Source of the DNA: CAZVWQ01 sp964631275
Lineage (GTDB): Bacteria; Patescibacteriota; JACMRA01
Direction: 5' to 3'
Assembly (NCBI GenBank): GCA_964631275.1
Contig: CAZVWQ010000033.1
Coordinates: 1 to 12,346 of the forward strand
Length of the DNA: 12,346 nucleotides
Shown: in pieces, positions 6,358-12,346 of the stretch
Numbering within the stretch: the first letter of the stretch is position 1
Layout: each line of letters begins with the position of its first letter
Notes under the pieces: model-generated
The model's input: only the letters and a program-made list of their open reading frames with translations
What the model was told of the DNA's origin: nothing
The model's database searches: none
Made by a program: the position numbers and the translations under genes

Positions 6358-7137
6358 ATGCCTAAGAAACCAAGATTTACACTTATTACTGGAGCTTCTA
6401 GTGGAATCGGTCTAGAATTTGCTAATCAATTAGCAGCTAAAGATAAAAACTTAATTTTAGTAGCTAGATCTACAGACAAACTCAAGAAAATCAAAAAAGA
6501 TCTGGAGTCAGAATTTGAAATTGAAGTTAAGATTTATACTGCTGACTTATCTGATTTAACAGAAATTGATACTTTTTTTAAAAAAATCGAGAAAGAAGAT
6601 TTAACAATCGAAACCTTGATTAACAATGCTGGTTTTGGTACCCACGGAGAATTTATAAAAAATGATATCTCTAAGGAAATTAATATGATTAATTTAAATA
6701 TTTCTTCATTGGTTAAGATGACTCATTTATTCTTACCCAAGCTTAAAAAAATTAAAGGTCAGATCCTAAACGTGGCCTCCACAGCCGCCTTTCAACCAAT
6801 TCCAAACATGGCATGTTACGCAGCAACTAAATCTTTTGTGCTTAGTTTTTCTCAGGCCATTAGAGAGGAGTTAAAAGGTACTGGAATTAGTGTAACCACC
6901 CTCTGTCCTGGAGCTACTAAAACTGCTTTTTTTGAGGAAGCTAAAATGGATACCACCAAAGGAGCTTTTGCCAGAACTATGATGACTGTAGAAGAAGTGG
7001 TTAAGATGGGAATTGAAGCCTTAGAAAAAAGAAAAGACGTAGTCGTGCCAGGAATATCTAACAGTCTTGGAACAGTTTTTGCTAAAATGCTTCCAAGTGC
7101 AGTTTCAGCTTCTGTAGCTAAAAAGATTATGGGATAG
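6358..7137 (+). CDS. short-chain dehydrogenase/reductase (classical SDR)
   Basis: A complete 259-residue classical SDR, an NAD(P)-dependent oxidoreductase of the Rossmann fold. It shows the cofactor motif TGASSGIG (about residues 11-18), an NNAG motif near 90, a catalytic Ser in NVASTAAF near 140, and the YAATK active site (Tyr and Lys) near 154-158, followed by PGATKTAFF. ARSTDKL after the second strand carries an Arg-Ser, a pattern often seen in NADP-preferring members. The C-terminal segment with MLPSAVSASVAKKIM resembles the DltE/YqjQ-like subgroup, whose substrates are mostly unknown. The ATG at 6358 follows TTTACTC with no Shine-Dalgarno site. It stands 205 bases after the ValRS-like gene with no evident functional link. 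Family certain; substrate unknown. Confidence 0.93.
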   Translation: MPKKPRFTLITGASSGIGLEFANQLAAKDKNLILVARSTDKLKKIKKDLESEFEIEVKIYTADLSDLTEIDTFFKKIEKEDLTIETLINNAGFGTHGEFIKNDISKEINMINLNISSLVKMTHLFLPKLKKIKGQILNVASTAAFQPIPNMACYAATKSFVLSFSQAIREELKGTGISVTTLCPGATKTAFFEEAKMDTTKGAFARTMMTVEEVVKMGIEALEKRKDVVVPGISNSLGTVFAKMLPSAVSASVAKKIMG

Positions 7138-7251
7138 TTAAAATAGCTATACCCAAATGCTAACTAAATTATGATTTAATTAAAGGTTTTAGTTTGATTA
7201 AATAAAGAAAACAGAGTCAAAAAAACTCACTGATTAGTTAATAATTTAGTA

Positions 7252-7356
7252 TATAGCAATTTTACATTCGACTTAGATAGGCTATTAGATATTAAGTTTG
7301 TTTTAAAGTAAGTTTAGGATGCCCGAAATATCTAACTGGTATATGGGTTAGCTATA
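7252..7356 (-). repeat. 105-bp MITE-like repeat, copy 2 (complete, inverted)
   Basis: On the minus strand this is a full-length match to copy 3 (10682-10786), with the same 105-base length and only scattered substitutions. Both ends carry short terminal inverted repeats, TATAGC at one end and GCTATA at the other. Inside lies a second inverted pair, TTAGATATT and AATATCTAA, spaced about 33 bases. No protein frame fits inside. Confidence 0.85.
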
Positions 7357-7639
7357 TTTATACTCAAATCAACTAAATTAGGATTTTTTAAGTTTTAAAA
7401 TATTTCTGGATATTTTATTTTATAGCCTTTGAGCTAATTGTTACGACAATTGTCCACTAAAAATTTAGCCTTAAACAAGGTTTTATTTACTTATGAATAG
7501 CTAAATTTAAGGTAATAGTAAACGGATTGGGTATATTATTAGCGCTAAGTATTAAGGTTAAATCTGATTTAATCTAAATAAAAAGTCAATATTGATGTAT
7601 ACCTACAAGAGTCAGGTAAATTAGTATATTCATAAAATA
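7357..7639. other. intergenic with small inverted repeats
   Basis: No coding frame seen. There are minor hairpins: AATTGT/ACAATT around TACG near 7440, and AATTTAGC/GCTAAATT near 7465-7508. Neither has a T-tract, and their significance is unclear. Confidence 0.4.
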
Positions 7640-8312
7640 TTAAGACCCATTTTGAGTTTCTAAAAATTTTTCCAACTCGTATGTCCTTACTTGATAAAAT
7701 ATTATTTTATCAGGTGCAGGGTTAACACCTGTGCTTGTCATACGGCTACCTCTTATTATTGGGATTGAGCTAGGCAGACTTAACAGTTGATAACTTCTTT
7801 TTGAGTATAAATGATTAGGGTTATAGGCTTTAGCACTATTTGGTGAGTCTTTGCAAGTAACAGCAATTACTTCTAAACCTTCGTTCTGTCTTTGATGAGG
7901 TAGTAAAATATCCTGTGTAGTGTATACCTTTCTTGAATACTTGCATCAATAGGCCCTGTAATCCAGTCATAATTACCAGACTCTGCAATCTTAATTAATC
8001 GTGAATAGGTGGGATTCAGAAAGATTAGTGAATGGTCTAATATAACTCTTTAATTTTTCTTTATAAAAATAATATCTCCTATGCAGTTCTTTTAATTGAT
8101 CTGGTTCAAAAGCAATATTGTTAGCGGAAATCATTAGAACGTGGGTTCCTACGGCAACTTGAATATAAGTATTGTTATGAGAAAAAGCAGTAACAGATGT
8201 GCCTTTAGTGTAAATACTAAAATACTATATTTAGAATTCCTTTAGGTTTTTGCCCATATTTATAAGTAGAATAAGTAGTTCTTGCATGGTAGGAACCTCG
8301 CTGGTAATAGGG
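7640..8312 (-). pseudogene. frameshifted pseudogene of an unidentified protein
   Basis: On the minus strand a continuous coding-like sequence of about 220 residues can be followed by switching frames at least three times. The pieces, N to C: RGSYHARTTYSTYKYGQKPK (8312 down to about 8230); TSVTAFSHNNTYIQVAVGTH and FEPDQLKELHRRYYFYKEKL (to about 8055); ILDHSLIFLNPTYSRLIKIA and ESGNYDWITGPIDASIQE (to about 7930); then YTTQDILLPHQRQNEGLEV and NPNHLYSKRSYQLLSLPSS, ending LEKFLETQNGS and TAA at 7640-7642. The switches lie where the adjacent frame hits a stop, the pattern of small indels in a dead gene. I do not recognise the family; the composition (Tyr, Ser, Asn-rich, few charged clusters) would fit an exported or surface protein. 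No start codon could be fixed. Confidence 0.6.
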
Positions 8313-8417
8313 GTTTCAATAGGGTCAATAGCTTACACCCCCAAAGTTTTAACTAGTATCAAGTATAGCAAAACTGGATTTGATTTAGACAACTTAGTAA
8401 GCAAAAACCTTATTTAA
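8286..8417 (+). CDS. possible small protein with hydrophobic N-terminus (43 aa)
   Basis: A 43-codon frame from ATG at 8286 to TAA at 8415-8417 begins MVGTSLVIGVSIGSIAYTP, which looks like an uncleaved signal anchor or short membrane segment, and continues with a lysine- and serine-containing tail (KYSKTGFDLDNL). It overlaps the N-terminal end of the minus-strand pseudogene, so one of the two readings is probably accidental. No ribosome binding site precedes it. It may be the remnant of the N-terminus of a membrane or exported protein. Confidence 0.2.
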   Translation: MVGTSLVIGVSIGSIAYTPKVLTSIKYSKTGFDLDNLVSKNLI

Positions 8418-8487
8418 ATAAAGTTTTGAAGGTATAAAATGTATAGATCTAATCTGGACTAGCTATAGATAGATTGCAAGTTAAAAA

Positions 8488-8540
8488 TTAACTAAATCTA
8501 AAAGACTTTTAATATTTTTATAAAGTTAGGAGGTGCAAGG
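8488..8540 (+). repeat. 53-bp direct repeat, copy B (promoter plus strong RBS)
   Basis: Same orientation as 2-54, differing at three positions. TTAACT (8488-8493) and TAATAT (8510-8515) keep the 16-base spacing, and here the ribosome-binding element is a perfect AGGAGGTG (8530-8537), the best Shine-Dalgarno match in the window. No ATG, GTG or TTG lies at a normal distance after it, so it now appears to drive nothing intact. Confidence 0.7.
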
Positions 8541-8564
8541 GAGACAGATTATCTACTTTGAGTA

Positions 8565-8666
8565 TTGGATGACTATATAACACCTATTTCATGGGGTCAA
8601 AACTTTGTAAATCCGGGTTATGGGACAAGACTATTATCTTTATTGCTATGGTTTATTCTTATGTAA
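8565..8666 (+). pseudogene. short C-terminal gene remnant behind repeat copy B
   Basis: Thirty-three codons ending in TAA at 8664-8666 read like protein (LDDYITPISWGQNFVNPGYG followed by a leucine-rich hydrophobic end). The same frame continues upstream to the 53-bp repeat, interrupted by one TGA at 8556-8558. This looks like the tail of a gene fused by deletion to the promoter repeat. I cannot name the family. Confidence 0.3.
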
Positions 8667-8677
8667 GAGAAATTAAC

Positions 8678-9811
8678 CTAAATCTTGCTAAGAATTATTT
8701 TTTTTAAATCTCTATAATAAATTTGTAATTTTTCATCAATTTCTTTTTGATTTTGAGTATTTATTTCTTTTTTGATATTCCTGTCTAAGATAATTTTTGC
8801 CCAGTTGTTAACATCTTTTTCTTGTAGAATTCTTAATTTACTATCTGCAACTAGGTTAGCATTAGTCTCTTGGTGAGAGTTGGGTAAAGGAGTCAAATAC
8901 GCTGGCTTATCCAAAAATTGTAATTCGGTAATCGTCCCTAGTCCACTACGAGCAATTACTAAATCAGAAACAGAAAGTAAGTTAGGCATAGAATCAAAAA
9001 CTGCTGGGAGAGAAAAATAATTACTATCCTGAACTTGTAATTGAAAATTGGTTCTTAGAGTGCCACTGAGATGAATTACTCTATATTTTTTGGTTAGGTT
9101 TTTAATTTCGGTTACTACCCAGTCATTGATTTTTTTAGAACCAGAACCCCCACCAAATACTAAAAGAATTGGTTTTTTAGAAGTTCGTATAAATTTGGCT
9201 AGTATTTCGTTTTCAAGCTTAATTTTTTTTAAATTTTCAGTTTTACTTAAAGTATAGCTATTAGTTTTGATTGGATTAGGTATTACTTTAGCTGATCTAA
9301 AGGCTGGGTAGCTTTTTTTTGTAAACTCAAAAGTACAAGTTAAATAATCAGAAAATTTAGAGGCAAAACGATTAGCCAAACCTGGTTGGGGATCTTGCTG
9401 ATGAACTATTAATTTTAGCTTTAGACCAAAAAATCTAAAAATTCTTGCTGCACAAAAAACTGGAACATTCAAAAAGCTTCCAGTAGTTATAATTGCTGTT
9501 GGTTTGTATTTTATAATTAAAATAAAAGCCTTTAAAAAGCTAATTAATAACCCAAAAAAGTTAAAAAAAGTATTTCTGATTTCGATTATAATCTCTTTCG
9601 TATTCAAATTATTAAAGCTAACTAAACTTAATTTAACTTCTGGTAGATATTCAATTTTTAGATTCGATCGCTGGCTAATCTTAGATTCAAAACTATCTCT
9701 AACGCCAAGAAAAATTAAATTGTAGTTTTTTTGCAAAATTTCTGAAAGAGCAAAATAAGGAAAAAAAGGTCCCCCAGTCTTTCCGCACAAAAGAAAAATA
9801 TTTGATTTCAT
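8678..9811 (-). CDS. murG: MurG-like UDP-N-acetylglucosamine transferase (GT28) with altered glycine-rich loop
   Basis: MurG adds GlcNAc to lipid I to form lipid II at the inner face of the membrane. This 377-residue protein, slightly longer than the usual 350-360, has the two-Rossmann GT-B layout. The N-terminal loop is GKTGGPFFP (10-18). HQQDPQPGLANR (about 137-148) corresponds to HEQN-PGxAN. The second domain has FGGGSGSKKIND (about 219-230), HLSG, and the donor-binding ARSGLGTITEL (about 288-298) with its glutamate, then LTPLPNSHQETNA. A hydrophobic patch near 82-100 fits membrane association. The canonical GGTGGH loop is changed, with Lys for the second Gly and Pro for the His implicated in catalysis, so activity or specificity may differ. 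It is divergent from the TypA-like gene, 119 bases apart, and away from other cell-wall genes. The ATG at 9811 has no Shine-Dalgarno site. Another GT28 enzyme is the alternative. Confidence 0.85.
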   Translation of the reverse strand: MKSNIFLLCGKTGGPFFPYFALSEILQKNYNLIFLGVRDSFESKISQRSNLKIEYLPEVKLSLVSFNNLNTKEIIIEIRNTFFNFFGLLISFLKAFILIIKYKPTAIITTGSFLNVPVFCAARIFRFFGLKLKLIVHQQDPQPGLANRFASKFSDYLTCTFEFTKKSYPAFRSAKVIPNPIKTNSYTLSKTENLKKIKLENEILAKFIRTSKKPILLVFGGGSGSKKINDWVVTEIKNLTKKYRVIHLSGTLRTNFQLQVQDSNYFSLPAVFDSMPNLLSVSDLVIARSGLGTITELQFLDKPAYLTPLPNSHQETNANLVADSKLRILQEKDVNNWAKIILDRNIKKEINTQNQKEIDEKLQIYYRDLKKIILSKI

Positions 9812-9930
9812 AGATTATTTTAAAATTCAATTTAACTTTTAAGCAAATTTAACCAAATTCAAAACTTTATGTCGATTTTAACATTAGTCTTATTTGACGG
9901 AAACTTAACTATCTTTCAAATTATAAAAAT
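9812..9930. promoter_or_regulatory. divergent intergenic region between murG-like and typA-like genes
   Basis: Promoters for both divergent genes should lie here. On the plus strand TTGACG (9894-9899) is a fair -35, but the best -10, TATAAA (9922-9927), is 22 bases away and only three bases before the ATG, so the assignment is weak. No ribosome binding site precedes either start. Confidence 0.3.
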
Positions 9931-10596
9931 ATGAAACTAAAAAACGTAGCTATTATTGCCCATGTAGATCATGGCAAAACAACCCTTACTGACGGGCTAA
10001 TCAAACAAACTCTAGAAATTAGAAATGTTGATAGTTTAGGCAACCTAATAATGGATAATATGGACCAAGAAAAAGAAAGAGGAATTACCATTAAAGCCAA
10101 AAATGCCAGTATTTACTATAAAGATTACAAAATTAACTTAGTTGATACACCAGGCCATGCTGATTTTGGTGGAGAAGTTGAGAGATCATTAAAAATGGTA
10201 GATGGAGCTATTTTGCTAGTTGACGCCCAAGAAGGACCGATGCCTCAAACTAAATACGTAATGAAAAAAGCTATAGACTTAAATCTAACAATTATGTTAA
10301 TTATCAATAAAGTAGACAAGCCTGCAGCCGACCCAGCCAGGGCTTTATCTTTAGTTGAAGATTTGTTCTTGGATCTTGGAGCTAATGATGAACAGATGGA
10401 TTTTTTGACTATTTATGCTAGTGGCGTACAAGGCAAGGCTGGAACAAGCCCAGATAAGTTAGAAGACTCTTTAATTCCACTTCTTGAGGCTATTATCAGT
10501 CAAATGCCCGAACCAAAAATTGGTTTAAAAAATAGTGATTTTGAATTTCAGGTTAAATATGAAGAATTACAAAAGACTCTAAATAAAATTAACTAA
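9931..10596 (+). CDS. typA: truncated TypA/BipA: GTPase domain only
   Basis: TypA/BipA is a ribosome-associated translational GTPase of about 600 residues. This 221-residue protein has the complete G domain: G1 AHVDHGKT (10-17), switch I RGIT with Thr53, G3 DTPGH (72-76), G4 NKVD (126-129) and a G5-like YASG (about 162-165). It keeps the TypA-style DNMDQEKERGITI before the switch. It stops just after the G domain; the last 20 or so residues (NSDFEFQVKYEELQKTLNKI) are lysine-rich and resemble no TypA sequence, and domains II, III, V and the C-terminal domain are not found downstream in any frame. It is therefore either a truncated paralogue or a pseudogene that kept an open 5' part. No Shine-Dalgarno site precedes the ATG. 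Confidence 0.85.
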   Translation: MKLKNVAIIAHVDHGKTTLTDGLIKQTLEIRNVDSLGNLIMDNMDQEKERGITIKAKNASIYYKDYKINLVDTPGHADFGGEVERSLKMVDGAILLVDAQEGPMPQTKYVMKKAIDLNLTIMLIINKVDKPAADPARALSLVEDLFLDLGANDEQMDFLTIYASGVQGKAGTSPDKLEDSLIPLLEAIISQMPEPKIGLKNSDFEFQVKYEELQKTLNKIN

Positions 10597-10608
10597 AATC
10601 TATTAAAA

Positions 10609-10648
10609 TTCAATAGTCTTGTCTCAAGTTCAATAGTCTTGTCTCAAG
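10609..10648 (+). repeat. 20-bp perfect tandem duplication
   Basis: The unit starting TTCAATAGTC occurs twice back to back, 10609-10628 and 10629-10648, immediately after the truncated TypA stop codon. It probably arose by replication slippage. Confidence 0.9.
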
Positions 10649-10651
10649 ACT
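10635..10651 (+). terminator. hairpin after the TypA fragment, possible weak terminator
   Basis: AGTCTTG (10635-10641) and CAAGACT (10645-10651) form a perfect seven-pair stem with a TCT loop. The nearest T-run begins about 17 bases later, so it is not a classical intrinsic terminator. It overlaps the second unit of the tandem duplication. Confidence 0.35.
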
Positions 10652-10681
10652 TAAAGAAACAAACTGCTTTTTTATTTGTTT

Positions 10682-10786
10682 TATAGCTAACCCATATATC
10701 AGTTAGATATTTCGGATATCCTAAACTTACTTTAAAACAAACTTAATATCTAATAACTTATCTAAGTTGAATGTAAAATTGCTATA
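10682..10786 (+). repeat. 105-bp MITE-like repeat, copy 3 (complete)
   Basis: Starts TATAGCTAACCC and ends TTGCTATA, giving short terminal inverted repeats; inner arms TTAGATATT (10703-10711) and AATATCTAA (10745-10753) also match. It is the same length as copy 2 (inverted at 7252-7356), with scattered differences such as GGATATCC where copies 1 and 2 read GGGCATCC. Non-coding and too short for a transposase; mobilisation in trans is inference. Confidence 0.85.
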
Positions 10787-11008
10787 CTATTAATAACAGT
10801 ATTAAATACCCAAACTACTACTTTTGCTTTGTTTAATCAAAAAAAATAAAAACTTTTTGAAAGGCTCTGATATAAGAGTAATCTGGCTTTAAATAAATTT
10901 TTATACAATTAACCAAAAAACACCGGCATAGAAGATTTTTTTAAGGATTTGCTAATTTTGTTTTTTTGATCTAAATTAGTATATCTTAATCTTTAAAAAT
11001 ATTAAAAA
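10787..11008. other. intergenic, no gene seen
   Basis: AT-rich spacer before the 330-residue protein gene; no coding frame or clear regulatory element. Confidence 0.4.
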
Positions 11009-12001
11009 ATGCTCAACTGGGGAAGCAGAAACTCTACTAATTCTCTTGTACACTATACCAAGATAGCTGACTTGTTTACTAAAAACAATGTTTTAGCTGG
11101 TTTTGATAAAGAGCAAGCAATTGTCTCTCAATTTCGTAAGATTGCCTCAGCTATCAAACAAATTAACACCTCTCTAAACCTAAAAAAAGATCAAAATAAC
11201 ACTTTGTTCATATATGAAAATAAAAATTCTAACGAAAACTATGCTTCTAAGCTATGGGCTAGTATAAAACTAAATCTAGAAGAAAAAACCATTGAAATAA
11301 GATATTCCAAAGAAATAGATAAATCTGAAAGACAAATTCTAGAGGTTTTTTTAAATGGAAATCTAAAAATTTTTAAAAATCTAGAAAATCTAATCGAAGA
11401 AAGACTTAATTTTATTAAATCTAAATCTCAGATAATTCTTGAGTTTTCTATTTTATTAAAAGAAAATTTTACTTATTTATTACCTATTGTAACTAGGCAA
11501 AGAGCAAACCTAGGAGCTGCTGCCAAGCGTACAGAAGTTATCAAAGACTTGGATAATTTTGCCACTAGCCTTCTGCCTTTTATAGATAATAATTTAGATA
11601 TAACTACGAAGATTTCTTTGCTACACCCTTTATGCTACGACTTATTAGAAGTAATTATTAATTATCGATATTTATTTACTAAAAAAAATGATCTGATTAA
11701 ATTAATTATGAATAACTTACCCAATAATAGACACCCTCATTTTGATTTACTTAAAGAAATATTTTACGAAGAGGTTACTTTAGAAGAAGAAATTGATATT
11801 TATAACGATTCAATTGACCAAGCTTATCTATATGAATTACAGAAGTATCAGGATGGTGACTATCCTTCTGCATTGGATGAGTTAGGTTTTTACCCTTATT
11901 ATAGCGAGCCTGTCCATGATGAGTTTATTGGTTATCCAGGAGATTGGTCTTTGTATGATAGTCCAGAGTTTTATGACTATGGTCCAGAGTTTTTTTATTA
12001 G
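11009..12001 (+). CDS. hypothetical protein with acidic, tyrosine-rich C-terminal tail
   Basis: A 330-residue protein I do not recognise. It has no signal peptide. Residues about 1-270 are helical and lysine/asparagine/leucine-rich, with a short hydrophobic stretch near 144-162 (IILEFSILLKENFTYLLPIV) too broken by charge to be a confident membrane helix, and RQRANLGAAAKR after it. The last 60 residues are very different: acidic and aromatic, low in lysine, ending with a duplicated seven-residue unit (SPEFYDY, GPEFFY) directly before the stop. At DNA level GTCCAGAGTT recurs 21 bases apart (11961 and 11982). Such a tail could be a recognition or secretion signal, or a disordered binding segment; that is inference. 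The ATG at 11009 follows an A-rich stretch without a Shine-Dalgarno site. No neighbour suggests a function. Confidence 0.7.
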   Translation: MLNWGSRNSTNSLVHYTKIADLFTKNNVLAGFDKEQAIVSQFRKIASAIKQINTSLNLKKDQNNTLFIYENKNSNENYASKLWASIKLNLEEKTIEIRYSKEIDKSERQILEVFLNGNLKIFKNLENLIEERLNFIKSKSQIILEFSILLKENFTYLLPIVTRQRANLGAAAKRTEVIKDLDNFATSLLPFIDNNLDITTKISLLHPLCYDLLEVIINYRYLFTKKNDLIKLIMNNLPNNRHPHFDLLKEIFYEEVTLEEEIDIYNDSIDQAYLYELQKYQDGDYPSALDELGFYPYYSEPVHDEFIGYPGDWSLYDSPEFYDYGPEFFY

Positions 12002-12119
12002 TATTAATTTTGTTGAACCGTTGCCTTAAAAAGATAGATAAGAATTTAGATTGATATTGAGAAAAGATTCTTTCATCTCTTAGATTACACAATAATTTCA
12101 TACTTAAGTTAACTATTTC

Positions 12120-12245
12120 TTCAGTTTGATAAGATCAACCGAAGCAAGTTCCGATTTGCACTTGGGTATATACTATTATCTTGCTTGATTGAGATCGTGT
12201 GTTGTTTTGTAGCAATATGCTAGACTTACTTGCAGTAAGCTGTTT
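12120..12245 (+). ncRNA. structured segment resembling a tmRNA pseudoknot (possible tmRNA relic)
   Basis: GTTCCGATTTGCACTTGG-type sequence beginning at 12148 matches the loop of the tmRNA pseudoknot at 3068-3085 at about 16 of 19 positions. The flanking stem is changed on both sides yet still pairs: AAGCAAG (12142-12148) with CTTGCTT (12180-12186), where the tmRNA has GAGTTA/TAACTC. Two more perfect hairpins follow, TAGCA/TGCTA (12210-12222) and CTTAC/GTAAG (12225-12239). No tmRNA 5' end, tag frame, T arm or CCA is present in the window, so this is at most a partial or diverged copy, or another structured RNA. Confidence 0.35.
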
Positions 12246-12288
12246 AACCTCTAATTAAAAACAAATAATTCAGAATTTTTAAAAACTT

Positions 12289-12316
12289 ACAATTTTGAGA
12301 CCCCTACAAAAATTGT
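12289..12316 (+). terminator. hairpin near window end, possible terminator
   Basis: ACAATTTT (12289-12296) pairs perfectly with AAAATTGT (12309-12316) around a 12-base loop, followed after 21 bases by TATTTTTAAT. The AT-only stem makes it weak. Confidence 0.25.
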
Positions 12317-12346
12317 GTCTGACATAAAAACTATTTTTAATTTATT

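Noticed and set aside
7680..7745. Riboswitch or tRNA-like fold near GCAGGGTTAACACCTGTGC
   Set aside because: The small pairing is inside coding-like sequence of the pseudogene and no acceptor or T arm could be built.
9504..9725. A 73-codon plus-strand frame inside the MurG-like gene
   Set aside because: It is the complement of conserved MurG sequence and is lysine/leucine/isoleucine-rich with no motif.
1..12346. Reassigned UGA codon (no TGA among the eight main stop codons)
   Set aside because: Over 2700 codons of these frames contain no internal TGA, and complete genes such as the SDR need no read-through. TGA avoidance is enough to explain the stop usage. The in-frame TGA at 8556 is in a remnant.

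Overview
The window is AT-rich (roughly 30% GC by eye) bacterial DNA. The gene set, AT-rich codons, absence of Shine-Dalgarno sites before most starts and the proteins themselves (compact divergent MurG, ValRS and SDR, plus unknown membrane or low-complexity proteins) suggest a small-genome bacterium, most likely Candidatus Patescibacteria (CPR). That placement is inference; there is no rRNA or other marker here. All eight longer reading frames end in TAA or TAG and none in TGA, yet none contains an internal TGA, so recoding need not be invoked.

Layout. (1) 1-2570: an unknown 522-codon protein with a glycine-rich hydrophobic segment, preceded by a 53-bp repeated promoter-like segment. It is convergent with a minus-strand HEPN/MNT pair (HepT/MntA type toxin-antitoxin), beyond which lies a C-terminal gene remnant. 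(2) 2756-3288: a complete tmRNA gene with a likely promoter, a leader hairpin, matched acceptor stem, tag frame, pseudoknots, T arm and encoded CCA. (3) 3429-7137: the first copy of a 105-bp MITE-like repeat, then a remarkable valyl-tRNA synthetase homologue and a short-chain dehydrogenase. The ValRS homologue lacks its N-terminal HIGH region and its anticodon-binding C-terminus, and carries a whole alpha/beta hydrolase domain with an intact Ser-Asp-His triad inside the catalytic core. (4) 7138-8677: a 1.5-kb decayed stretch with a second 105-bp repeat copy, a frameshifted minus-strand pseudogene, small reading-frame remnants and the second copy of the 53-bp segment. (5) 8678-10786: a MurG-like glycosyltransferase divergent from an isolated TypA/BipA GTPase domain, a 20-bp tandem duplication and the third 105-bp repeat copy. 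(6) 11009-12346: an unknown 330-residue protein with an acidic aromatic tail, then a structured non-coding stretch resembling one tmRNA pseudoknot.

How it fits together. The genes do not form one operon or pathway; spacing is wide and strands alternate. Long protein frames plus the tmRNA cover only about 70% of the window, low for a CPR genome. The truncated translation genes (ValRS-like, TypA G domain), the tmRNA-like fragment, the pseudogene and the repeats point to a plastic region where genes have been broken, rearranged or domain-shuffled. The most unusual object is the ValRS/hydrolase chimera, an 839-codon frame still open despite lacking half of the usual synthetase signature.
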